A DNA stretch of 64,000 bases from an uncultured Alphaproteobacteria bacterium (GTDB lineage: Bacteria; Pseudomonadota; Alphaproteobacteria; HIMB59; GCA-002718135). Below the pieces are notes generated by a model. The model did no database searches. It was not told the origin of the DNA and saw only the letters and a list, made by a program, of their open reading frames with translations. The position numbers and the translations under genes were made by a program. Position 1 is the first letter of the stretch, and each line of letters opens with the position of its first letter. Positions 42,175 to 50,319 of this stretch are shown in pieces. The stretch covers positions 62,001-126,000 of the forward strand of contig CACMQS010000001.1 in assembly GCA_902615845.1 (NCBI GenBank), written 5' to 3'.

Positions 42175-42211
42175 ACCAACTAAGTAGATTGTTAAGGACT
42201 CTGCTATATAA
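42175..42211 (+). repeat. Copy 1 of duplicated promoter-like element
   Basis: ACCAACTAAGTAGATTGTTAAGGACTCTGCTATATAA; near-identical to 44373-44410. Confidence 0.85.
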
Positions 42212-42214
42212 TTA

Positions 42215-42263
42215 GCGTATAGGTCAACTGGGTGAGTGGTAAGGCCTATCGCTTACCCTTTTT
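42215..42263 (+). ncRNA. Short transcript candidate with alternative stems and terminator
   Basis: GGGTGAGTG(42230-42238)/CGCTTACCC(42250-42258)+T5 versus GCGtATAGG(42215-42223)/CCTATCGC(42245-42252). Confidence 0.4.
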
Positions 42264-42680
42264 CTAATTTGTTTGAGGCTCAACTGTTATGAATTTTTTA
42301 TTAATCCAAGAGTTGATTCCAGTTTGTGCATTGTAAATAATAGTATTAAATTTCTCATCTATCATATTAGCGACTACCTTAGATCTTTTTCCTGATCTAC
42401 AAATTAAGATTATTGGATCAGTTACACTTATTTCTAGTTGTAATTTTTCGAACCATTCATCAAAATTATAATTCCCTTCTTCATCGAAAAAAGTTAGTAA
42501 AATACTATTTGGAATAACGCCGGTTTGAACCCACTCTGAACTTCTTCTTACATCTACAATTGGAATATTATCGTTTGATAATTTTATCATTTCTTGATCA
42601 TCGACATCTATAACTTCTGCAAATGCAAATTTAGCAATCAATAAACAAAGCATACACTTTATATAAAATCTAATATTCAT
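42264..42680 (-). CDS. Secreted rhodanese-like protein
   Basis: Signal peptide; IVDVRRSSEWVQTGVIPNSI, ILICRSGKRSKVVA (active-site CRSGKR). Confidence 0.88.
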   Translation of the reverse strand: MNIRFYIKCMLCLLIAKFAFAEVIDVDDQEMIKLSNDNIPIVDVRRSSEWVQTGVIPNSILLTFFDEEGNYNFDEWFEKLQLEISVTDPIILICRSGKRSKVVANMIDEKFNTIIYNAQTGINSWINKKFITVEPQTN

Positions 42681-42753
42681 TAATATTTCTTATCAATAAT
42701 TTCTATTAATTTTAAATGTTCAACAATTTAAGGCTTGGCAGTTATTAAAAAAA

Positions 42754-43122
42754 TTAGTCGTGTTCTCCACCAGGATCATTTTTTGGCAGTTCAACTTTAT
42801 AGGGATTGCCATATTTATCTCTATAAATAACGCTACCTCGTGCTCTATTCGCTGAATGGTAACCTTCTCTAAATTTATAAACATTCTCAGATATTTTAAA
42901 AGTAGCAATAGTGATAGCAATGGCTGCGATTAAAAGAAAATGAGTAGCAAAAGTTACTCCCATTACATACCACGATCCTACATAAAGACTGAATGCTATA
43001 CACCACATCCATGCTAATATTTGCAATACCATGTGTCTGACTTGTAGGTCTGGAATATGCTTTAATGGGTTAAAATCGTGACTCATAACACTATCCCAGC
43101 ATTCGACTATAAATTGTCTCAT
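42754..43122 (-). CDS. Two-TM membrane protein of unknown function
   Basis: 122 aa intact ORF with two hydrophobic helices. Confidence 0.6.
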   Translation of the reverse strand: MRQFIVECWDSVMSHDFNPLKHIPDLQVRHMVLQILAWMWCIAFSLYVGSWYVMGVTFATHFLLIAAIAITIATFKISENVYKFREGYHSANRARGSVIYRDKYGNPYKVELPKNDPGGEHD

Positions 43123-43170
43123 AGTAAATAAATAGGTCTTTATTTTAAATAATAAATACCTTGTTAAATA

Positions 43171-43473
43171 TTAGTAATTTTCAACTATACTATACGTGTT
43201 TTCTTGAACTATTTCACCTAGCTTACTTCCATCATTAATCATAAGTTTTAAATCTGAATGACTTCTAACTAAGTCTCTCGTTTTGCCTAAATGTTCAAAA
43301 TTATCAAAATTACAATTAAAAGAAATATGACCCCACATATTTCCAGACATAATTGCTATTGTGCATTTGTTAGCACCTTGATCTTTCCATAACTTTGCAA
43401 ATTTTTTAACATTTTCCATTGCCTGATCGTTTTGACCAGGGAAAGGTTTCATAATCCATTGTATTCTAACCAT
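43171..43473 (-). CDS. Small protein, possible dimeric alpha/beta-barrel
   Basis: 100 aa, clear RBS (AGGAGA); size and pattern only. Confidence 0.6.
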   Translation of the reverse strand: MVRIQWIMKPFPGQNDQAMENVKKFAKLWKDQGANKCTIAIMSGNMWGHISFNCNFDNFEHLGKTRDLVRSHSDLKLMINDGSKLGEIVQENTYSIVENY

Positions 43474-43493
43474 ATTTCTCCTTTCTAAATAAT

Positions 43494-43976
43494 TTAGTTT
43501 GGCATTTCTATTGACGTAACAAATTTTAAGGTATCACCACCCATAAATTGAACACCATTTAAATAGCTACCTCCACCAGTTACTCCTTCAAACTTACCTG
43601 TTCCTGAAATAAATGTCCAATCTCCTCCACCTTTAGCAGGCTCCCAATTTCCACTTGTTAGAAAAAGATCTCCATCAGTATCATGAACTGTACACATAAA
43701 AAATCCTGCTAGAGGTATGCCATCTTTATTTGCAATACCTTTACCCTTACAGTCTGCCATAACTTCTTTAGGCCATCCTTCAGGAGCATCATCATAAATC
43801 CAAAAAGAATCATTGCTCCAGTTCCAAATTTGAGCTTCACTAGCTGTTACTATCGGTGCTTCAAAGCCACTTGTATTATATGCGGTTCCAGTAAATTCAT
43901 ATTTTTCACCAGCAAATGCAGAGCCAAACATTAAAAAAATGGAAGACATCAAGATTAGTAATAATTTATTTTTCAT
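43494..43976 (-). CDS. Secreted protein of unknown function
   Basis: N-terminal signal peptide MKNKLLLILMSSIFLMFGSAFA; Gly-rich beta-type C-terminus. Confidence 0.65.
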   Translation of the reverse strand: MKNKLLLILMSSIFLMFGSAFAGEKYEFTGTAYNTSGFEAPIVTASEAQIWNWSNDSFWIYDDAPEGWPKEVMADCKGKGIANKDGIPLAGFFMCTVHDTDGDLFLTSGNWEPAKGGGDWTFISGTGKFEGVTGGGSYLNGVQFMGGDTLKFVTSIEMPN

Positions 43977-44053
43977 ATTATTCCTCTTTTGTTTTTATAG
44001 TTTGATGAAATTTTATTTAGGTATTAAAATTTCACAGTTCAATAATAATTTCA

Positions 44054-44332
44054 TTACAGAACTTTTAATAAATCCTCATCATCAATCATTGCTTCAACTT
44101 GAGGAAAAGTACACATTGGTGCCCAACTCATCATGAAGCCGTGAAGTTTTTCATGACTTTCTGCATCTAAAATTACATAACCATAGCCACTTGCTGAATT
44201 ATGAACTCTGGCTATTTTAGTTACTCCTTCAGGAAATTCAGCATCTCTTTCCTCTTGAGTCATATTTTTAAATAACTCTTGCGCAGCTAATTTCTTATCT
44301 TCATATACAACATATTTTAAGTGATATAACAT
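44054..44332 (-). CDS. DUF3303-like small protein
   Basis: 92 aa; YHLKYVVYEDKKLAAQELFKN pattern. Confidence 0.55.
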   Translation of the reverse strand: MLYHLKYVVYEDKKLAAQELFKNMTQEERDAEFPEGVTKIARVHNSASGYGYVILDAESHEKLHGFMMSWAPMCTFPQVEAMIDDEDLLKVL

Positions 44333-44372
44333 TTTTTATCCTTTCAATTTAATTATCAAGGATTAACTTAAC

Positions 44373-44410
44373 ACCAACTAAGAAGATTGTTAAGGGGCTC
44401 TGCTATATAA
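44373..44410 (+). repeat. Copy 2 of duplicated promoter-like element
   Basis: ACCAACTAAGAAGATTGTTAAGGGGCTCTGCTATATAA. Confidence 0.85.
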
Positions 44411-44506
44411 ATATATCATGTCTATATTGCTTCCAAAGCATTTATTTAAGAGTAAAAAATATGAAACAAAAAGGTGTTAAAGTTATTGTAAAAGAAAGGA
44501 AAAATT

Positions 44507-44875
44507 ATGGACTCAAAAGCATTAGTAGAACAATGTTACGATCTCTTTGGAAAAGGTGACATGGAAGGGTTTATGAATATAGTACATGATGATTTTATTT
44601 GGGTATATCCAGGTGATAAGCATCCATTTTCTGGAACTCATAATAAAGAGGGTTTTCAACAACAATTAATGAAAACTCCTGAACTCTGGACCAATTTTAA
44701 AGTTACGATAGAATCAATGATCAGCGAAGGTGATAAAGTTTTTGTAAATGCAAAAGCAACTGCTGAAGGCATGGATACAATTTTTGGACACTATATGGAA
44801 GTAAAAGATGATAAGTTGTCAAAGTTTATCGCTTATGATGATACTTTAAGTATGTTTAATGCAATGAAAAAATAG
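44507..44875 (+). CDS. SnoaL/NTF2-like protein
   Basis: LVEQCYDLFGKGDMEGFMNIVHDDFIWVYPGDKHPFSGTHNKEGF. Confidence 0.85.
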   Translation: MDSKALVEQCYDLFGKGDMEGFMNIVHDDFIWVYPGDKHPFSGTHNKEGFQQQLMKTPELWTNFKVTIESMISEGDKVFVNAKATAEGMDTIFGHYMEVKDDKLSKFIAYDDTLSMFNAMKK

Positions 44876-44895
44876 ATTTTATTAAAATTTCATTA

Positions 44896-44914
44896 GAGGG
44901 GATTAACTCCCCTC
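44896..44914 (+). terminator. Hairpin terminator
   Basis: GAGGGG-ATTAACT-CCCCTC followed by a short T run. Confidence 0.6.
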
Positions 44915-44964
44915 AAATGTTTTTAAAAGAATACAAATTTCAATTTTAAGAAAGGAGTTTAATT

Positions 44965-45240
44965 ATGAAAATCATATCACACGCAAAAATAACTAAAGGT
45001 TATGAGCATTGGAAACAAGCGTTTGATGAAAACGATAGTTTAAGACAAGAATATGGGGTTACTGTATTAGCTTATGGACATCCCAAAGATAATAAAGATG
45101 AAATTTATACAGTTCTTCAGGTTGAATCTATGGAGCGAATGCAAGAAATGCTCAATTTACCTTCAATGGTAAAATTAAGAACAGAAGCAGGAGTAGATCT
45201 TGAAACTCAAACATTAATTATGTTAAAAGGTGGAAATTAA
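44965..45240 (+). CDS. DUF3764-like small protein (paralogue A)
   Basis: MKIISHAKITKGYEHWKQAF...YGVTVLAYGHPKDN...; paralogue of 47077..47346. Confidence 0.7.
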   Translation: MKIISHAKITKGYEHWKQAFDENDSLRQEYGVTVLAYGHPKDNKDEIYTVLQVESMERMQEMLNLPSMVKLRTEAGVDLETQTLIMLKGGN

Positions 45241-45249
45241 TATTATAAT

Positions 45250-45639
45250 ATGTCTAATCCTTTTATTTTAATAGCTAGAATACGTGTAAAAGAAGGTAAG
45301 ATTGAAGAGTATCTCAAGATAGCAAAAGAAGCTGATGACGCTGTTAATGCATCAGAACCAGATATGCTAATCCATACATTCGATCAAGATCCAACTGATC
45401 CTTTAGAATTTACCTGGAGTGAAGTCTACCGTACAAGTGAGGCAATGGTTCATCACATCAACAACCCTCCTGTTAAAGCTTATGTAGAAAAACATCAAGA
45501 AATTGCTGATAAATTTGAAATAGAAGTTTACGGTAATATTACAAATGATACCATTAAAGCAATTGAAGATCTCAATGTGCCCTTCAAACACTTTAAAACA
45601 ACTGAGGTTGGCTACATCAGGAAAGAAAAATTTATTTAA
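45250..45639 (+). CDS. Antibiotic biosynthesis monooxygenase (ABM)-like protein
   Basis: FILIARIRVKEGKIEEYLKIAKEADDAV...SEPDMLIHTFDQDP. Confidence 0.82.
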   Translation: MSNPFILIARIRVKEGKIEEYLKIAKEADDAVNASEPDMLIHTFDQDPTDPLEFTWSEVYRTSEAMVHHINNPPVKAYVEKHQEIADKFEIEVYGNITNDTIKAIEDLNVPFKHFKTTEVGYIRKEKFI

Positions 45640-45642
45640 TTA

Positions 45643-46500
45643 ATGAACCTTGTTATTGGCACGTTAAGCCATTTGATTGTCTACAATATTGAAGAAAATA
45701 AATGGAATTTTTTGCATTCAGAAGAAGGTCCTTACTTTGGTATAGCTGAGTATCAAAACAAAATAATAATTGGAAAAAGAAATGGAACAGATCAAATAAA
45801 CTCTTATGCTAGTTTTTTAATTTATAATAAAAATCTTAATATAATCGATGAAATAAAACCTAAATTTCCAATTAGAGATTTGCATGGAATTTTAGTATTA
45901 AATGATAGTTTATGGGTAACAAGCACATTTGATAATATCGTGGGTATATATAACTTTAAAACCACAGAATGGAAATGTTGGTTACCCAATACAAAAAAAA
46001 ATGAATTTAAAGAAATTGATGAATTATTAATACATCAAATATTAAATAATAATATCAGAGGTGATAAACACTATAATACAATAGTTTACCATAATGATTG
46101 TATCAATTTACTTGCACATAATTTTGGTAATAGTGATATTTATAGTTTTAAATTAAAAAACTTAGAATTTTTAAAAAAAATTAGTCTTGGTCAAAAATCT
46201 CATAATATCTGGTATATAAATGATGAAGTTTTTACATTATCTTCTGGTACAGGAGAGATTATTTCCTCAAATAATTTTCATTTAAATATAGGTGGATTTC
46301 CTAGAGGTTACACAAAAAGTAAAGACAGAGTCTACATAGGTGTTTGTGTCTATAACGTTCCAGCTGGTACAAAACCAAACAGATTTAAAAGTTCTTTTCT
46401 TATTCAATCTTTTAATCATGACTTTAAAGATCAAAAAAATTATTTTTTTGAAAATCTTGGTGATGTATGTGATATATTTTATATAGATAATATTATATAG
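45643..46500 (+). CDS. Protein of unknown function, possible beta-propeller
   Basis: 285 aa intact ORF, repeated beta-strand-like segments. Confidence 0.5.
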   Translation: MNLVIGTLSHLIVYNIEENKWNFLHSEEGPYFGIAEYQNKIIIGKRNGTDQINSYASFLIYNKNLNIIDEIKPKFPIRDLHGILVLNDSLWVTSTFDNIVGIYNFKTTEWKCWLPNTKKNEFKEIDELLIHQILNNNIRGDKHYNTIVYHNDCINLLAHNFGNSDIYSFKLKNLEFLKKISLGQKSHNIWYINDEVFTLSSGTGEIISSNNFHLNIGGFPRGYTKSKDRVYIGVCVYNVPAGTKPNRFKSSFLIQSFNHDFKDQKNYFFENLGDVCDIFYIDNII

Positions 46501-46544
46501 CCATTAAATATCAAATATTATCACAATAAGGATTTATTAAGAAA

Positions 46545-46601
46545 ATGATTATGAATGTTAAAATCAAAGATGGTTATGCGTAATGGAAAATTTTTTTTTA
46601 A
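46545..46601 (+). pseudogene. Decayed DUF3764-like copy
   Basis: IMNVKIKDGYA*WKIFF* aligns with IMNVKLKEGYEKWKNLF of 47077..47346; premature TAA. Confidence 0.7.
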
Positions 46602-46685
46602 GACAAAAAAAATTTATTCAATTATAATCTAGTTTTTTCATTTAAATTTATTAGATTATTAAAAATTATTAATTTTGGAGGATAC

Positions 46686-47009
46686 ATGAAAAAAGGATAT
46701 TGGGTAGGCCAAGTAAAAGAAATTAAAAATGAAGAAAAATGGGGACAATATTTAGAGAAATTTATGAATATTGTAACAGAAGAAGCAGAAAAGAAATCAG
46801 GAAACTTCGTTCCTACTGCTAGCAGTGAACCAAAGTTCTATATTCAAAAGAATTTTGATTTATTTTATTCAGCAGTTGTTGAATTTAATAGCGTACAAGA
46901 TGCAATAGATGGTTACAATGATCCTCGTTATCAAGAAGCTTTGGCACATTTAGGTGAAAATAAAGAGGATGTTGTTGTGAGAAATTTGGTAATTATAGAA
47001 GCAAATTAA
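46686..47009 (+). CDS. DUF1330 family protein
   Basis: GYWVGQVKEIKNEEKWGQYLEKF...AVVEFNSVQDAIDGYNDPRYQEAL. Confidence 0.85.
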   Translation: MKKGYWVGQVKEIKNEEKWGQYLEKFMNIVTEEAEKKSGNFVPTASSEPKFYIQKNFDLFYSAVVEFNSVQDAIDGYNDPRYQEALAHLGENKEDVVVRNLVIIEAN

Positions 47010-47076
47010 ATAACTAAAAGTAATTAACTATAGACTAATATATTCAAATTAAAGAAATAGAAAAAAAGGACGTATT

Positions 47077-47346
47077 ATGAAAATTATAATGAATGTTAAA
47101 TTAAAAGAAGGTTATGAAAAATGGAAAAATCTTTTTCTCAGTGTTGATACTCATAGAGAAAAATATGGAATAAAAGTTTTAGCATATGGCCACCCTAAAG
47201 ATGATGAAACTAAAATTTATCAAGTTTTAGAGATTGAATCGATGGAAAAAATGCAAGCAGCAATGCAGGATCCAGAATTATCAAAACTAAGAACTGATGC
47301 TGGTGTTGATTTAGATAGTCAAGAACTAGTATTTTTAGTTGAGTAG
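47077..47346 (+). CDS. DUF3764-like small protein (paralogue B)
   Basis: MKIIMNVKLKEGYEKWKNLF...YGIKVLAYGHPKDDETKIYQVLEIESMEKMQ. Confidence 0.7.
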   Translation: MKIIMNVKLKEGYEKWKNLFLSVDTHREKYGIKVLAYGHPKDDETKIYQVLEIESMEKMQAAMQDPELSKLRTDAGVDLDSQELVFLVE

Positions 47347-47377
47347 ATAAATAAAAAATAAAACACTATATATTCAT

Positions 47378-47417
47378 GGGGTATAAAGCCCTCTCCACTG
47401 AGGGAGTTTTGCCCCAC
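47378..47417. terminator. Imperfect hairpin between convergent genes
   Basis: TGGGG...CCCTC-TCCACT-GAGGG...CCCCA. Confidence 0.5.
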
Positions 47418-47450
47418 AAATATAAATTTATTAGTATTTTCTTGAATAAA

Positions 47451-49058
47451 TTAGTGATTTGACCTCAATAATAAGTCTGTAGCTTTATCTGCTATTGCCA
47501 TAGCTGGAGCATTAGTATTAGCACCGACAATCGTTGGCATCATCGACACATCAAAAACTCTTAAATTTTTTATTCCTTTCACTTCTAATTTTGTATTGAG
47601 CACTGCCATTTCATCATTATCTTTACCCATTTTGCATGTACCGACAGGGTGCCAATTTGTTTTAATCATTTTTTTTGAATAATTAATGAGATCTTCATCT
47701 GAATTAATAGATCGACCAGGAACTGTTTCTTCGAAAACAATATCGGATAAAGGTTTTGTTTGAATTACCTTTCTTGCAAGCTTTACGGCATTTAACATAA
47801 CATTCATATCATCTTCATGACTTAAGAAATTTGGATCAATAAGAGGTAAATCTAATGGGTCAGAAGATTGAATTCTAACTTCTCCTCTTGATTTTGGATT
47901 CATTAAACAAGATGTAAGAGTTAAACCGTGATCAGGTTTTATTCCTGTTGTATCTCTATCGGTATACATTATGGGCACGCAATACAGTTTAATTTTAGGA
48001 TCTTTTTTATCTTCTAAATTTTCTGGATTAAAAAAAGAGCAACTATCAACACCTTGAGATCGAACAGGTCCTGAATTAAATAATAAATACTGAATTCCAT
48101 TTTTTATCATTCGCCATCCTTCATCTTGTTTATAATAACTATAACCAGGTTTGACTCTGGAGATAACAGGTACTTCATGATGATCTTGCAAATTCTTACC
48201 TACACCTTTTAGATTTTCAATTACTGGAATATTAAATTGTTGTAATTGCTCTTCTTCCCCTATTCCGGAATACATTAAAATTTTAGGTGTTACATATGCT
48301 CCTGATGTTAAAATAATATCATTCGCAAAATATTTAGTTTGTTTACCATTTGATATACATTCAACACCAATTGCTTTTTTCTGATCAAGAATAACTTTTG
48401 TTACAATAGAACTAGTTTTGATTTCTAAATTTTTATAATTAGTTTTTGATTGTAAAAAAGCACTGTACACATCACATCTTTTGCCATTGCCAATGGTGTA
48501 TTGCATAGTTCCAACACCATATTGATCACCGTCATTGAAATCATCATTATAAGGTAAACCCATAGCTTGCATTGTTTTGATATATAAGTTTGTACCTTCT
48601 ACAATATAACCAGGATCAGAAACTTTTAAGTTACCTTTATTTCCGTGATATTCATTTTGAATACGTTGATTATTTTCAAGTTTAACAAAATGCTTGAGTA
48701 AAGAGTTCCAATTCCAATTACTATCATCTGTTTCCTTTTCCCATTTATTATAATCAGATGGTTTACCTCTCATGTAAACCATACCATTTACTTTAGAACC
48801 GCCACCAAGTGTTTTGGCTTGTGCAATAAAATGTTGACGGTTATTTAATTGTTTTTGAGGAATAGATTCATAGAATTTTAAATATGGACTATTTTCTAAA
48901 CCTTTAATCCAACCAGCAGGCATTGATAAAAATAAATTATTGGATTTAATGCCTTCTTCTAAAATTAAAACAGAGGCGCCATGCTCAATTAATTTTGTTG
49001 CTGTAATAATTCCTGATGTTCCACCACCTGCAATTATAAAATCATATTTTTTTGCCAT
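47451..49058 (-). CDS. GMC-family oxidoreductase (choline/alcohol dehydrogenase-like)
   Basis: FIIAGGGTSGIITATKL, GGGSKVNGMVYMRG, NWHPVGTCKMG. Confidence 0.93.
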   Translation of the reverse strand: MAKKYDFIIAGGGTSGIITATKLIEHGASVLILEEGIKSNNLFLSMPAGWIKGLENSPYLKFYESIPQKQLNNRQHFIAQAKTLGGGSKVNGMVYMRGKPSDYNKWEKETDDSNWNWNSLLKHFVKLENNQRIQNEYHGNKGNLKVSDPGYIVEGTNLYIKTMQAMGLPYNDDFNDGDQYGVGTMQYTIGNGKRCDVYSAFLQSKTNYKNLEIKTSSIVTKVILDQKKAIGVECISNGKQTKYFANDIILTSGAYVTPKILMYSGIGEEEQLQQFNIPVIENLKGVGKNLQDHHEVPVISRVKPGYSYYKQDEGWRMIKNGIQYLLFNSGPVRSQGVDSCSFFNPENLEDKKDPKIKLYCVPIMYTDRDTTGIKPDHGLTLTSCLMNPKSRGEVRIQSSDPLDLPLIDPNFLSHEDDMNVMLNAVKLARKVIQTKPLSDIVFEETVPGRSINSDEDLINYSKKMIKTNWHPVGTCKMGKDNDEMAVLNTKLEVKGIKNLRVFDVSMMPTIVGANTNAPAMAIADKATDLLLRSNH

Positions 49059-49110
49059 ATATAAATTTTTCTATTTTAATTTTTTACGTGTTTCTATATT
49101 TAATATCAAG

Positions 49111-49305
49111 ATGAAAACTTTAATAGTTAAAGCAGATGATGGTAGAGAATACCATATAGATGACCCAAAACGCTTTTATCAGCACCTTATAGATTTTCAC
49201 TCAGATAATGGTATTGGCAACAATAGTGTTCATGAAGAAAATGGTTATTACTTTACAGTAACACCTTCATTTTATGATATTGTAAAAAAATTTGTAGAAA
49301 AATAA
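49111..49305 (+). CDS. Small protein of unknown function
   Basis: Internal ATG MKTLIVKADDGREYHIDDPKRF; upstream part of listed ORF (48940) overlaps the GMC gene. Confidence 0.55.
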   Translation: MKTLIVKADDGREYHIDDPKRFYQHLIDFHSDNGIGNNSVHEENGYYFTVTPSFYDIVKKFVEK

Positions 49306-49320
49306 ATTATTATAAATTAA

Positions 49321-50256
49321 TTATGTTCTAAGAGTGGTTTTGGCTACAACTAACTCCTCACGTTTATTTTCTCTGAATACAACAAAGATACCACTTACCA
49401 TAATAAGAAAAATACCAATAAATGAATTTATATCTGGTACTTCAGAAAAAATAATAATCCCTATTATTATAGCAAAAATTAAATGTACGTACTCAGTTAT
49501 ACTATTAACTAAAGGAGAACCAACTCTGTAGGCAGCAATCAAACAAAATATTCCAAGACTTCCATTTAAAGAGATAAAAAGTATTAATCCAATTACTTGA
49601 AAGTCATTAAGTATCCAGGGATTACTGAGAATAGAAAAAATTGATAAATTAAATTCTGAATTATGTAATAAAATACTAATCGCACTTCCTCCAATAAAAG
49701 CACCTAGGTAAATGTGAGAGGTTTGCTGAAATAAATTATCGTTTTCTGAAGTTTTTTTTGCCAAGGTCATTGATAATGCATAGGTAGCAGCTGCTATAAT
49801 TGGAAATAGCATATAAATATTTATTTCATTAAATTCTGGTTTGATAATTAAAAGTGTTCCAGAAAAGCCAACAAAAATTGAGAAGATCCTATTTAACCCA
49901 ATTTTAATATTCAAAATAAAATAAGAATAAATTGTTATAAAAAATGGACTAACAAAATATAAACTTGTTGCTTCAGCTAATGTTATTTGACTTAACGAAA
50001 TAAAGAACAGCGTAAAACCAAAAAAGAATGTTGAGGCTCTAAAAATAGCAATGTAAGGATGTGCTGAACCAAAATAAATTGGCTGCTTCGAATATATTAA
50101 ATATATACATAACAATATAATACCTATCCCACTTCTGAATACAAGAATTTGCATGAGAGAGGCATCTTGAATAATATATTTAATTAAAACGTCCTGCGTA
50201 ATCATAAATAACATCCCGATAATAATTAAAATCAGACCTTTTATATTATTATTCAT
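49321..50256 (-). CDS. EamA/DMT-family transporter
   Basis: 10-TM, two EamA repeats. Confidence 0.88.
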   Translation of the reverse strand: MNNNIKGLILIIIGMLFMITQDVLIKYIIQDASLMQILVFRSGIGIILLCIYLIYSKQPIYFGSAHPYIAIFRASTFFFGFTLFFISLSQITLAEATSLYFVSPFFITIYSYFILNIKIGLNRIFSIFVGFSGTLLIIKPEFNEINIYMLFPIIAAATYALSMTLAKKTSENDNLFQQTSHIYLGAFIGGSAISILLHNSEFNLSIFSILSNPWILNDFQVIGLILFISLNGSLGIFCLIAAYRVGSPLVNSITEYVHLIFAIIIGIIIFSEVPDINSFIGIFLIMVSGIFVVFRENKREELVVAKTTLRT

Positions 50257-50319
50257 TAAATTATCCTTATTGTAATTTAGGTATTAGTTTAGAAAAAAAA
50301 ATAATATATAATTATTTCA

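Noticed and set aside
44461-44580. Possible uORF MKQKGVKVIVKERKNYG... overlapping the SnoaL-like start
   Set aside because: Overlaps the well-supported gene out of frame; probably chance in AT-rich sequence
48940-49110. N-terminal extension of ORF 48940..49305
   Set aside because: Antisense to the 5' end of the GMC gene; start moved to ATG at 49111
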